DNA of 64,000 nucleotides from contig NC_051141.1 of NCBI RefSeq assembly GCF_014839805.1, forward strand, positions 19,724,777 through 19,788,776, written 5' to 3'. Shown here piece after piece: positions 34,429-45,375 of the stretch. Position numbers and translations under genes: made by a program. Positions within the stretch are counted from its first letter, which is position 1, and each line of letters opens with the position of its first letter. The DNA comes from Manduca sexta. Its lineage: Eukaryota > Arthropoda > Insecta > Lepidoptera > Sphingidae. Below the pieces are notes generated by a model, which saw nothing but the letters and a program-made list of their open reading frames with translations, ran no database searches and was not told the origin of the DNA.

Positions 34429-34548
34429 AAAGTATCCTAGGTCCGTCTCCTGGTTCTATGTTACCTCCTCGCCAATTTTCAGACAAATTGGTTCAGCCGT
34501 TCTGGGGTTATAAATAGTGTAACGAACACGAATTTCTTTTATATAATA
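34429..34548 (-). mobile_element. 5' fragment of a related Helitron
   Basis: The minus strand begins tattatataaaagaaattcgtg and continues with a tract matching the ggttcagccgttctggggtt part seen in related elements. Its own 3' end is missing. It lies between two CTAG-ended elements. Confidence 0.5.
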
Positions 34549-35290
34549 CTAGCTTTTGCTCGCGGCTTCGCCCGCGTGAAGGTGTTTTCCAGGATAAAAT
34601 TCCACTGTTTGATAAAAGTCTTGCTACATATTTTCCCGGTACTTATAGGTTCAAACTAATTTTTTCCCCAATCTATAATTTCAGTTCAATCAGTCGAAAA
34701 TCTAAGAACATTTATACAAACTTTCATCCCCTATTTTATCCCCTTAAGGGTAGAATTTATCAAAATCCTTTCTTAGGGGATGCCTACGTCATAGTAGCTT
34801 TATGCATGTAGTCTTAGCCCGATCCGTCCAATGGTTTGGGCTGTTCCTTGATATATCACTGTCAGTCACCTTTGAGTTATATATTATATTAACAACTGAA
34901 GTTAGCTAAAATTGAGTTTCTCGAAGCCAACCACTATTTATGTACTATGTATTTTGAGACTATGCAATTTTGTCGCGTTCGCGATTCACTTTCACTTTTG
35001 TTGAGTTTCAGAACGCGATATTAGATCCTCCAACGCGCACGCGAATTTGAACTTTATGCAGCGGTAATAAATTACAAATTGACTCTCCATTTTATTTAGA
35101 AAACGTTTGTATGGGAAATAGAAAAATGCTGTTTTGAGGATTTTCCCGGCAATAATTCGAATTTTTCTCACCTTTTAAATCTTCCCTAGACCTCCACGAA
35201 TAATTCAAGACCAAGATAAGATAAATCCGTTCAGCCGTTCTCGAGTTTTAGCGAGACTAACGAACAGCAATTGATTTTTATATATATAGA
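34549..35290 (-). mobile_element. Non-autonomous Helitron, full-length
   Basis: On the minus strand it starts TC (tctatatatataaaaatcaattg) after an A, runs 742 bp and ends in a hairpin (gcgggcgaagccgc), a short spacer and CTAG followed by T. These are the standard Helitron marks. The internal ccgttcagccgttctcgag segment is also present in the neighbouring fragments. No Rep/helicase frame. Confidence 0.8.
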
Positions 35291-36001
35291 TATAGATTTA
35301 TTTGTGGTTAGTTATTTAAAGATTACAGTGGGTTGTACATTTCTGTATATGATTGTAGGTGCTATGTTTATTCATAGATCTTAGAGACACGACTAATTGT
35401 TCCTATTAAATTGTCAAAGGGATGCACAGAGAATAGTGTAAGGAGAGAAAGCGATCAGTGGCTAATAGGCATTGTCAATATCGGATATTGACGCGACGTA
35501 ATAAATTTTGTCTCTTATACAAGGTTTTGAAGTGTATAGAGGTATTGTTGAGTCAATTCTTCATATTTAAGTTTCTGCTTTAAACTACAAATTACATTAA
35601 AGGCAATAATTACTACGTATTATCAATTTATCACCTCTCAGAATGACGGTATAGTACAAGTCTATACTTTATTATCCCATATTCTTGGTGAGCTACTGTT
35701 TATAGTCAAACATAGTCTGCAAGCGACCTCATGGCCTCATTTAGTTGATGTACTTTTAATTAATATTAGTGAAATTTGAGAGTCAAATTTTACTTGTAAC
35801 ACATTTATATTTATGTATAAAAATTTTATATTTCACTGCACCACTTTTTTATCTGACACTGCTCGGTGCACGCAAAGTGCTTAAAAACTAGTACACAGTG
35901 TCCTTTAGGTATTATTTTACAGAAGTTATACTATACTTATTGTATGCGATGTTTTGTGTAAGCTATTTCGAAAAATATTTGATTATTGTTTTTTTTTTCA
36001 G
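35291..36001. other. Upstream region of the exon candidates, nothing supported
   Basis: AT-rich unique DNA, ending in a long T-tract at 35989-35998 that precedes the acceptor of the 43-bp exon candidate. Confidence 0.3.
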
Positions 36002-36044
36002 GTATGTATGCTGAGAAGATGAGAGAGAATGTCGTCGAGATAAG
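36002..36044 (+). CDS. 43-bp exon candidate with consensus splice sites
   Basis: A near-perfect acceptor (ttttttttttcag) and donor (AAG|GTAAGG) enclose 43 bases. Only one frame is open: a phase 1 entry, then MYAEKMRENVVEI and a phase 2 exit (AG). It cannot join the second exon of the 36517 gene, because that splice would create a stop after a few codons. It is therefore either a 5' UTR or coding exon of a different plus-strand gene, or a chance pairing. The exon at 45376 downstream lacks the required phase for an in-frame join. Confidence 0.35.
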
Positions 36045-36457
36045 GTAAGGAATGATCTTATTAATCCAGGACGCAAAGATGTTAAAGTTCCTTATTTTAG
36101 GCAGAAATAGGAATCTTATCGGTGTCGCTTATTTAATAGTCGAGTGAGTTTTTGCTGGTAAGTCATTCACTGAGATAGATTATGGCTTTTATAAAAACAG
36201 TCCATTCTATTTCGAGTTAACATTAGATTAGAGTATAATTCTCGATTTTAATTTTAATTTACAAAAGACCTTTTCCAAAACTTCTTATTCGATTCTCTGT
36301 CAAAATATTCCTCTTAGTATTGTTTTTAGTTTATACGCAATATGTACAATAGTTCAAACACTATTTTATTAAACCCATTGCATCCTTGAAAACAATAATA
36401 TATCTATCTTAACGGCCAATTGTATTGTTTCAACATATTGAACAATAAAAAAATCTA

Positions 36458-36492
36458 TTTATATTTCATAAGCTTTACGTAATTCTATAAAA
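36458..36492 (+). promoter_or_regulatory. Candidate core promoter of the secreted-protein gene
   Basis: TTTATAT at 36458-36464 lies 53 bases before the ATG and would place transcription start near 36488 with a short leader. TATAAAA at 36486-36492 is a better match but would leave almost no 5' UTR. Either arrangement suits a short-leader insect secretory gene. Confidence 0.35.
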
Positions 36493-36516
36493 TTTTATTA
36501 CTGAATCTACATTGAA

Positions 36517-37801
36517 ATGTTGTTGTTTTTGCTCTGTGAGTATTTCTTGTATATCGTTTTGTGGTGTTAAAATATTTCATTCGTGAGTCTCAAATTATGT
36601 CGAGAAAAATCGACCTGGCGGTTTTACTTTTTGAGTATTTAAAGCCATAACAGCTCTTTGTGCCGTTAATACTGCCACAGGCTGGTTGGTAAATTAAACC
36701 CCAAATCGACTACAAAACCTAAAGTCACATGATCCCACATTGTTTCATTAAGTCAGGTGATGTAATTACATAATATTAATTTTAGCCGCGGCCCGTATCG
36801 CTGTCGCCGATAAAACAAATGCATTTGATAACGCCACTGATACCGGACTAGTTAACGCGAACGCCAGCGATACTAAATACACGGGATGTGACAATGACAT
36901 ACCATTTGATACATTTCTGAATTTAATTGTGGAAACTTCTAAAGAACAACTGAATAATGTTGCTAAGAATGTAAAGATATATAGCAATCTGAGTGATGAT
37001 AACAATATAGGCAGGGTCAATGGCATTGATTTATACGAACAGATGTTGCAGCACAATCTTAAAGAGATAATCAGTGATATAAAGTTTAATGCAAGTGAAA
37101 CGTTCATGTTGGATTTTATCGATTTGTCAAATTCCATTCTCGGCAAAACTATAGATAATATGCTCAAAATGAACAACCTTGACAGATTGATTGGATTCAA
37201 TGAGTCGTCTAAGATCAGAAGGCAACAAGTAAAAATATCAACAACATTCATACAGAATACTATGTGCGATTCCCTTTCACTTTGCAGAGATATAAATAAA
37301 TACTCCGAATATTTAATAATACTGCTTAGAGGGGTAATGGATTTAACCCCCCCAAATCTTAAGGTTTTGTTCGAAACGATTCCAAAAGTTTTAAACAGCT
37401 ACAAACATATTATAAGAACTAATGTAAATTTTAGGGAATATTTGAAATATTTAATGAATACTGATTCTAGAACACAAAGAGATGCGTTGGATATTTTGGA
37501 TGACGTGCTATCTAATCCTAAAGAAGCAATCAAGAATGGTTCCAAAAATCAACGTAAGAAAATAGGTCTGCTTGTAGAATTGTTCAAAGAGTTAGACGCA
37601 GCGTATGATCTTAACGAAGAAAATAATAAACAGTGGGAAAATATTGCTTTGACATTTAAAAAATGGTTAGATAATGGGGAAAGTTTAGTCGAGGAAGCAT
37701 TGACAGCGTTGATAGCTAATTTTTGGCTCAATATGAAGATCTGGCCTCTGATTACACAAAGCAAGATTAACTATACTTGGTCTAAGATTATTCGTGATTG
37801 A
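36517..37801 (+). CDS. Secreted protein of unknown family, two exons (36517-36535 and 36786-37801)
   Basis: Exon 1 gives ATG and six codons (MLLFLL) plus one base before the donor GTGAGT. A 250-bp intron ends in ttaattttag. Exon 2 opens in exactly the complementary phase, so the join gives MLLFLLSAARIAVA|DKTNAF, a good signal peptide with an Ala-x-Ala cleavage site after residue 14. The product is 344 residues, ending in TGA at 37801. The mature part is rich in Asn, Lys, Ile and Leu, looks all-helical, and has seven N-glycosylation sequons (for instance NAT at 22, NAS at 32, and later NLS, NES, NGS and NYT). Three cysteines are visible, one at 41 and two close together in the middle (MCDSLSLC). 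There are no transmembrane segments after the signal and no catalytic motif I recognise. Without the first exon the frame would start at a GTG inside exon 2, which is an artefact. The protein probably acts outside the cell; its role is unknown. Confidence 0.8.
36536..36785 (+). other. Intron of the secreted-protein gene
   Basis: It starts GTGAGT and ends TTTTAG, 250 bp and AT-rich. An upstream in-frame stop at 36758-36760 shows that exon 2 cannot extend leftwards without splicing. Confidence 0.75.
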
Positions 37802-39050
37802 TGTAAATAACCTTCAAAGAAAATATGTACCCATGCAGTATTTATGTAAAACTATAATTTTTTCCGCTAACTCCAGCAATTCGACTATAATGAGCTATCG
37901 CAAAAATTTTTCATTGATATTACAAATTTTAAGCCTGGTTTTATCTATTTTGAAGAATGCGAAAACCAAATTATCTTAGAAAATACAATGTATTGTCCGA
38001 CTTAGAATTGGTCTTAGAACTACTAAACTAAACGCTCATATTTAGTTTTTACAATACCGGGCGATCATAAAATAACTTGCAAAAATGTTGCTAAGTCTTA
38101 AAAGCCAGCGTTTTTAGGTCACCAGCACCTAATTTCTTCTTCACATTCCGCTTAAATTTACATATTCAACCCACACATGCCTGAGTTACTATGCATAAAA
38201 CAATATCATATCCTACCATATGTTGAAGTTTCAATGGCTGCTAACTGACGATTGTTAGTAGATGGGTTACCTCGAAAACATTCCTTATTCACAATCAATG
38301 GTATTGTTGTTCTACGTGAGGAGACTGGTCGCCGCTTCCCAAACGATAATACGCCGTATGTTCTGTATCCCTAGAGCTATAATCACTCTGAACGGACAAG
38401 GCACTCAACGTTGAGGAATTCAGTGATGCACAACGTTTAGTTTGATATTATTATCAATAAATACAAAGGGAAGTGGATGTGTGCGTGATGTTTTGATTCT
38501 GTACGTATTTTTTAGGGATATCGGGACAGTAAAGGAGGATTATGGGTCTACCCAAGGCCGCAATACAAACAGTATCTGTAGATGTATCAAACAATTCAAC
38601 TTTAGTTAAATTGTTTGATACATCTTTAGGTGTTAAACCATACATATTTATTATACGTTAATAATATTAAAACAATAGAGTATATTTTCCATTAAGTTAT
38701 TGAGTTAGACTAGACGATTAAAATTATAATCGACTGTAATAGTCCTGCCTCTATTCGCAAACGAAGCAGATCAGTATGGTGCCAGCGTACTACAGAGGTT
38801 GCTGCTTCTAACCCTAGGTTGTATCTATAACAACACAACCCACGCTCATGTCCTCGGAAGACGTACTTGCGGTTCACTGAACTGATTTCCGTCCCATGAT
38901 AGGACGCACGCTAATTGACATGTTGTCGGCAAGTTGCGTGATTAGCCATTTTTCAAACTGTCTTATTTTAATGAGTGTTAATAATGCCGTAAGCAATTAT
39001 TACGAAGGTTTTATATAGTTTATGAGATTTAATGAATTGGTAATAATATG
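37802..39050. other. 3' flank of the gene with a hairpin, otherwise unassigned
   Basis: No canonical AATAAA follows the stop codon closely; the first good one is near 38455 (caataaatac). The stretch 38740-38910 is GC-richer but lacks a sustained frame. An inverted repeat at 38580-38625 is listed separately. Confidence 0.3.
38580..38625. repeat. 17-bp perfect inverted repeat with 12-base loop
   Basis: agatgtatcaaacaatt is followed 12 bases later by its exact reverse complement. The transcript of either strand would fold into a short hairpin. It lies within a minus-strand open frame (MYGLTPKDVSNNL...), so it could be a chance or coding palindrome. Confidence 0.8.
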
Positions 39051-39052
39051 AG

Positions 39053-39380
39053 CGGCGATAGCCTAGTTGGGTGAGGAACGGACTTCCGAGACGAATGTCC
39101 GCAGGTTCAAAACCCAAGGGCACAAACCTCCGATTTTTCTAAAAAATATGTGGGTATTCTTTGTTATCGTGTGCTACAACGGTGAAGGAAAACATCGTGA
39201 GGAAACCTGCATACCTGAGAAATTCTCTATAGAAATTTTGAGGGTATGTGAAGTCTACCAACCCTCACTAGGCTAGGATTAAGGCCTAACCCCTCTCAGT
39301 AGTAGAGGAGGGCCGTGCCCATCAGTGGGACAGTATTATAATACAGGGCTGATATCATTATTATATTATAATAATATTGG
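39053..39380 (+). repeat. Family A tRNA-derived SINE, full copy
   Basis: A box tagcctagttggg at about 39059, B box ggttcaaaacc at 39104, body with ggaaaacatcgtgaggaaacc, and an ATT-rich tail after acagggctgat. It is the most complete plus-strand copy; pol III would transcribe it from the left. Confidence 0.9.
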
Positions 39381-40040
39381 TGACGGTAGATTGTAGTGAA
39401 CTTTATAAGCAAATTAGGTTAGAATTGATGTCTGAGAAGTGAGTATAAGCGCATGAGTCCGGTGTAAGACCCCATTCAAATGACAAACATGAGGCGCGTG
39501 TAAAAATTATACGTATTTTGTTTTTGCATTTTAAATGCATGTAGTTGTTAAAGTGCGTTATGCTGACGAGCGTCCAATGTTCGTTGTTTGAAAAGTCTCA
39601 CGAACTTGTTCCTGGCAAACGGCTTATCTCGACATTTTATAATATTACGAATCATACAATCTGTGTACAACATTACAACTCATGTATATATCCGGGAAAA
39701 CAACTAATACACGTAATTCATGTCTGAATGAAGCTAAATAACTAACAAACAAAATGTTTGTGTTTAATGCCCGGGAAATTATTTTCATTAATTGGAAACG
39801 GTACTTTATTATGTTGGAGCATTAAGTAATTTAAATATAATCATATTAATTTCGCAATTAATTGTTTGAAGAATATTTCACAAAGAGCAGTGGAATTTAA
39901 TTCAACATTACTATTTAATTACTCATATTACTGTCAAAACCTAAAGTGTGGGTAGAGAGTTGATAGTTATGCGATATGTCCGCGAATTCGGGTATAACTA
40001 ATTTTATTATTATCTTTCGTAATATAAAGTTTCAATGGCA
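39381..40040. other. Intergenic stretch, nothing supported
   Basis: AT-rich unique DNA with chance frames only. Confidence 0.3.
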
Positions 40041-40042
40041 AA

Positions 40043-40436
40043 ATTATAATAATATAATATGGTCCCTGTGTTATATATTTTTCGGCTTCTGGGCACGTGT
40101 CTCCTCTACTACTGAAAATGTTATAGATCTCAGTCCACCACGATGGCCTGATACGTGTTGGCAGACTTCTTATACATTCGAAATTATTATGGCGAAATTC
40201 TCATGTATATAGATTTTTTCAAGATGTTTTCCTCCACCGTTAAATCAGGCGATAATTTTAAAATAAACTATTTTTCGAAGTATTGTTTAATTTTAATGTC
40301 TAACATTCGCATAAATATAAGAAATTATCAGGCGATACATACACATAACTTTAGAAAAGTCACATGTTCGTGCTCTTTGGTTTTGAACCTGTGGACATTC
40401 GTCTCGGCAGTCCGTTTCACTCCCATCTAGGCTATC
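40043..40436 (-). repeat. Family A SINE, diverged and interrupted
   Basis: The tail (gtccctgtgttatatatt), body (gtccaccacgatggcctgat) and head (ttttgaacctgtggacattcg, then ctaggctatc) are recognisable. The copy is split by a family E insertion at 40255-40326. Confidence 0.8.
40255..40326 (+). mobile_element. 5'-truncated family E insertion with target-site duplication
   Basis: A 72-bp 3' fragment of family E (ending taacattcgcataaatataagaaatt) sits inside the SINE. It is flanked on both sides by atcaggcgata (40244-40254 and 40327-40337), an 11-bp duplication of the SINE sequence. Confidence 0.85.
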
Positions 40437-41390
40437 CCGGTTTTAAATTCCAAATTATAATTATGGACGATTTTAATTGACAATCATTCCGATTTACAGA
40501 ATTATTTCGTAAAATGAGATCTGATTGGCAGTACGTGAATATTCGATTGCATATTCATCATATAAATACTACATAATGTATTCTATGGTATGTTTGTTCC
40601 GTTCAGGATAAAGGACGAGGCTTTCTGAATTTGTTGTTAAAACAATAAGAGAAAATTTCGCGTGAAAGTTTGAAGGATTTTAATATTTTAATGCGGTTTC
40701 ATAAATAATTATTAGAAATGAAATTATTTACAAATTAATTTTTATATAAAAATAAGTAAGTTTAATACACATTGGCTTGATCCTTATAGAATTCGTCAAG
40801 TAATAAAAAGAGACAAAGCTACTATGCGGCCACTAGTTTCAATAGGTCTGTAGCGTAACTAGTTCAAAGTTACGACTTCACTTCATCATGTTCCTGTGGC
40901 ATTAAACCATTCATACATAGTTTTGTCTACAGAATTATGCTACCACTCGCTCATATCTCAACGTAAATCTAAATTTAGACTAGCAAGTACTCGCAGCAAT
41001 ATCTTGTGCAAGAACTTCCACATGCGTTTACACCATCGGCAATATTTCAACTATTCTATAAACATACGACGCACCTAAAGTCACGTAAGCTTCAAAATTT
41101 GCAGAAGTTATGTAGCTGTCATTGTTTATGCGGTATTAATTGCTTGTAGGATACGACTTGTGCAAGTTTTCTTGCTAATCTAAATATTTTATGTAGGGTC
41201 AGGACAGTAGATTTGTATATGCGTGTCACAAAACGATTTGCATTATTTGTAACAGCTCCCTACGTGACGTCATTCCTGTGGGTGCAATATTAAGCATCGG
41301 GAAAAACCATCATAAAATGTTGCCCGTAGAAAATCGAACTTGATGCTTCTCGGACCACGCCCCGTGCACTACCACTGGTCATAAGATACA
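40437..41390. other. Intergenic stretch, nothing supported
   Basis: AT-rich unique DNA without exon-like blocks. Confidence 0.3.
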
Positions 41391-41396
41391 GCTCAA

Positions 41397-41731
41397 TATA
41401 ATAATACATATTATAATATCAGCCCTGTATTATATACTGTCCCACTGTTGGGCACGGGCCTCCTCTACTACTGAGAGGGAATAGGCCTTAGTCCACCACG
41501 CTGGCCTAGTGCGGATTGGTAGACTTTACACACCCTCGAAAATTCCTATAGAGAATTTCTAAGGTATGCAGGTTTCCTCACGACGTTTTCCTTCACCGTT
41601 AAAGCAAGCGATAATCCACAAAGAATACACACATATTTTTTTAGAAAAGTCATAGGTGTGTGCCCTTGGGATTTGGACCTGCGAACATTTGTCTCGGCAG
41701 TCCGTTCCACAACCAACTAGGCTATCGCCGC
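41397..41731 (-). repeat. Family A tRNA-derived SINE, full copy
   Basis: Complete from the cagccctgtattatatactg tail to the head with ggatttggacctgcg and aactaggctatcgccg. The 76-codon frame over it is not a gene. Confidence 0.9.
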
Positions 41732-41734
41732 TAA

Positions 41735-42930
41735 TATTAAATAAATAGAATCTGTACAAAACCAAAAACATTAGTTTTTTTATTCGCACAGTCGTTAATG
41801 CATTAGGTCATGATTGTTAAATACTATTATCCGTTCAAATTTTGCGGTCAAGGTCCTAACGTTTCCTCTTAGTGGATAGGAACCAGTTTTTTTTAGTGTA
41901 TAAAATAATGATTTATATCATAATGTATTTAAAATTGTGAGTTCGGAATCTCTTTTTATAAAAATATATACTGCTGAATTTATTTATTTTTAGATGATGT
42001 GTATGTAGTATGGCGGTCAATATGCAATGATGTAATAGAATATATACCCATTTTTCGTTTCATTGTTTGTCACGTTATGTGCAAATACATGACCTTTAAT
42101 GGCAATTAGTGTGGTGTAATTCTAAGTCCTTAACTTACCGCTTCTGTTTATGAGCGATCGTGCCGTTTTTTCATCACTTATTTGGGAAAAAAAGTGTTTA
42201 AAGTAGGCTACATTTATAGTTTAAATATAATTTCGAGTGGAGAAGTTGTATCACCAGATTTATGTCGATCTATCTTCTTGATTGCACGAGTTATACCCGA
42301 ACGCGTCTTGTCACAATGCCACTATAACAGTTAAACTATGTTAAAATCCTTATAAACGAAAATCAAAATACACACAACGAAAGCGCGTCCTATTACAAAC
42401 ACTATATTACATAAATCGTAACTGCGTGAAAAAATTGGTTCAATGTCGTGTTATTTTCGGAACTTGAGCGTCATTTTTTCCAAACAAGCCGCCACTCGAC
42501 TTATAATTGTTTTAGAAATGGTAATTGTTGTACTAGCTATAATTATAAATGTCTTTATACGTCAAGTATAATTACGAGTATATTAGATGTATTTGCGTTT
42601 TGGTTTTAAAAAATATTACCTACCGCCGCGCTGATGGATTCTCTGAAGTGTACATATAAAAAATATTGGCTTGTTGGCCCGACATTTTCCTACAGAAATA
42701 TATTCAGTGTAACTGTCATTCCAGGAAAAAATTGTTAACCGCAAATGAATATTGTTCGCAGGCTAGCACGAAAAAATCCCTGATACCTATATTTTGTAAA
42801 ACCAATTCCGTAACCCCAATCAAAAACTGGGCGGTTTTTAAAGATTCCAAAACAATTCATATAAAATTTAACTAAGAGTTCAATTGCCTGTTTTTCTAAA
42901 GTTGTTTTTCAAAGTATGTAACAGCAGGGC
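41735..42930. other. Intergenic stretch, nothing supported
   Basis: AT-rich unique DNA; the frame at 42666-42875 has no context that supports it. Confidence 0.3.
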
Positions 42931-42934
42931 CGTG

Positions 42935-43100
42935 CGAGGCATGACGCGTTATAACCGTCTGTTCAACAAACTTACGGCGCGGCATTCCAATACGGCTAGA
43001 TTACGTCATCCAAATGCCGAATGAGCGCGTACCAGACGCATGGAGTAACGACGTACGCGCCAGTGAAGCTTTTGCACGAGCTTTCGCGCGCGTTGAATTT
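42935..43100. other. CpG-rich patch beside a family D copy
   Basis: About 55 per cent GC with many CpG (cgacgtacgcgccag, gctttcgcgcgcgttg), next to AT-rich DNA. A 37-codon frame (MSAYQTHGVTTYAPVKL) runs into the neighbouring repeat, so it is not a gene. It may be an old transposon end or a regulatory element. Confidence 0.3.
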
Positions 43101-43105
43101 AATCA

Positions 43106-43435
43106 AAACTATTGACGTATATTCTATACACTAATCTATAGAAACTTTTTGTTCAAAATCTGAACTAAAATGGCAACCAAAACGTCACTGTTATAACCTA
43201 TTTATTCTCTTGAACAATAAATAAGTTTATTTATTTAACTAATATTTTTTTATTCAAATCCAAGTTTACATTTAGACTCGAGTTCTTATACTCGTATCAT
43301 GAGCGCCACTCCGTAAGAAACACAAGCTGTCAATATTGACCACACTAAAGTCAGTTTGAATGGATATCAGTTCAAATCAGTTGAATATAGTGAATTTTCG
43401 GAACGCCAAATCTAGTACGTAGTACATATTATATC
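43106..43435 (-). repeat. Family D interspersed element, copy 5
   Basis: Full-length from attgacgtatattctatacac to ctagtacgtagtacatattatatcgat. Confidence 0.9.
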
Positions 43436-44040
43436 GATAAATAAAACAATTAATGTAACCAGAGAGAATGAATGGTTATAAATGGAGCCTATTGAAAGAT
43501 ATTTTGAAATTTGAATTTCAACTTCATAACTAGACTTAGAAAATGTTTTGTATTTTTTTACCGAGAAACTTTTACTGCAGAGAAATAGGAATATTTTTAT
43601 GAATGTTACTGGCCTGTATGAGTCGAAGTATAAAAGTAAAATAATATTTGCATGGCAGAGGATATTTGACGATGAAATATAGCGAATGGAAGAACGTGAA
43701 AAAATAGAGAATGAATTTTTATATATATCATCAAAATAAAATTGAATAAAATCGATGCCGAATATTCCATTTCTACGGGCTTATTTTGTAAAATTATTGA
43801 GGTGTAAGATACCGCGTTGAATTATTATCAATTCACAATCAGCTTTATATCATGTAATGAATATAACCTTTATGTATTAACAAGTCTACTCATGTAAAAT
43901 TAAAGCCCATGGAATAATCTCTTACCACTAATAATTTCTTATTTCGAAGTCTCAGTACAAATTTACAAGTAAATTTATAACATTGTTTAATTTCACAGCA
44001 CTATAATACAACATTATCAACAAATAAAAGTATTTAAAAA

Positions 44041-44120
44041 CACAACCCTTATAAGTCGTTAAGGATTGTTCTTCTTAAAGAATCACAACCCTTATAAGTC
44101 GTTAAGGATTGTTCTTCTTA
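44041..44120. repeat. 37-bp direct repeat, two copies
   Basis: The unit starting cacaacccttataagtcg and ending attgttcttctta occurs at 44041-44077 and 44084-44120 without a mismatch, separated by 6 bases. Confidence 0.9.
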
Positions 44121-44479
44121 CACTTACATGATCAACCAATTAACTATGCCTTTATTAGGTAATTATAGGACATCCAAAATTCCTCATGGAAACTATGAGA
44201 TACACAATATGCATAATACCGGCCTTTATGCAATCTGATCAGGAATTACATACGATATTGTTTTAATTAATCCGCGCATCATCTGTAATTGTGGCAATAA
44301 AATATAAATATTAATTTAGCGGACTATTAGTATAATTACTAATTATGATGAGGTTAAATATTCACCCTCTAATCGATGAAACGTAATTAATCGGTATTTT
44401 ACCCACTGTTACAATTATTTCATCTGGTATTATAAAGTACGGTAATGACCTCAGGGGATCTATTTTTTTAATACAATGA

Positions 44480-44615
44480 AAAGACGAGGAACCGCTCCTC
44501 ACATAGTAAGCGATAACTGTAAACAGTGGCAACACCATCCATAATATTGAATTACAACACTGCGCAGCTTTCCATTGCGATTGTGCTCTTTCTTACCAAA
44601 TGAGAGTCCGACAGA
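44480..44615 (+). repeat. Family B remnant
   Basis: Recognised by acgaggaaccgctcc, aagcgataactgtaaacagtgg, caacaccatcc, aatattgaattacaacac and the terminal aatgagagtccgac. Confidence 0.55.
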
Positions 44616-45037
44616 GATCTAATTACCGGAATCATAAAGATGGTAATTAGCAACACTTGTTTTGACTTCATTTGACTTATGTTTTGGTGATAGAGTGGTG
44701 CAGTATAGAGTTAAAGGCACGGTGAGGTACCTGATAATACAAAATGAACTGATTATGGGTATCACGGGGCGGCACATGATTTGATCAAGTGCGTCACTTC
44801 GGAATCACTGATTACTAAAAATAATACATGTTTGCTTTATACTAGAGCTTTGTTATACGCAGGCGCAAGCATATGTATTAAACATATACTAACAAAATAA
44901 TAAAAGGATGCAAAATGTAGCGTGTTGGCTGGTTGAATGTTGTTCCTTTTTCAAATATATGACGCAATTTCGTTTCATCGAGTTTCAAATAACGATTCTA
45001 AAGAAGTTTCACTTCGAGTTCAAAAGTCAAAATGTGT

Positions 45038-45116
45038 AAACAATTTTATCACGTTCACATGCGTTTATAAAATACATTACATTTTATAAACGCATGTGAA
45101 CGTGATAAAATTGTTT
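45038..45116. repeat. Perfect 36-bp inverted repeat (7-base loop)
   Basis: The arm aaacaattttatcacgttca... (45038-45073) is followed after acattac by its exact 36-base complement (45081-45116). The RNA from either strand would form a 36-bp hairpin with no mismatch. Confidence 0.95.
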
Positions 45117-45375
45117 TTTTATATTGGTCGAAACATTATTCTGCGCCGACTTGATATTGTTGTGGTCAGCTTGTAAACGAAGTTAATTTACGCCTCATAA
45201 GTTCACTTTCATAACATAACACGATATAAACTACGGTAAAAGTTACACATATAGGAATAAAAACTATACTTAAACATTTACGTTGGATATCACGCCTTTC
45301 TAAAACGGTCCTTCGAGCCGGATTCATCTTAAACCACTCTATTTTTAGCTAAAAGCCTAGCTAACAAAGTGGTTA
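45117..45375. other. Putative 5' flank of the downstream first exon
   Basis: Two acceptor-like sites (ctatttttag at 45340-45349 and agcctag at 45354-45360) lie before the ATG at 45376, so an upstream 5' UTR exon is possible. No clear TATA box was found. Confidence 0.25.

Noticed and set aside
36042..36517. Joining the 43-bp exon (36002-36044) to exon 2 of the secreted-protein gene
   Set aside because: Phase 2 exit into the acceptor at 36786 leads to a stop after nine codons; only the 36517 exon fits the phase.
36766..37251. 161-codon minus-strand frame
   Set aside because: It is the antisense shadow of exon 2 of the secreted-protein gene; only the plus frame has signal peptide, intron phase and sequons.
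39053..39130. tRNA gene, from its A and B boxes
   Set aside because: The boxes belong to the head of a SINE; no cloverleaf with acceptor stem can be drawn and the same head occurs in several copies.
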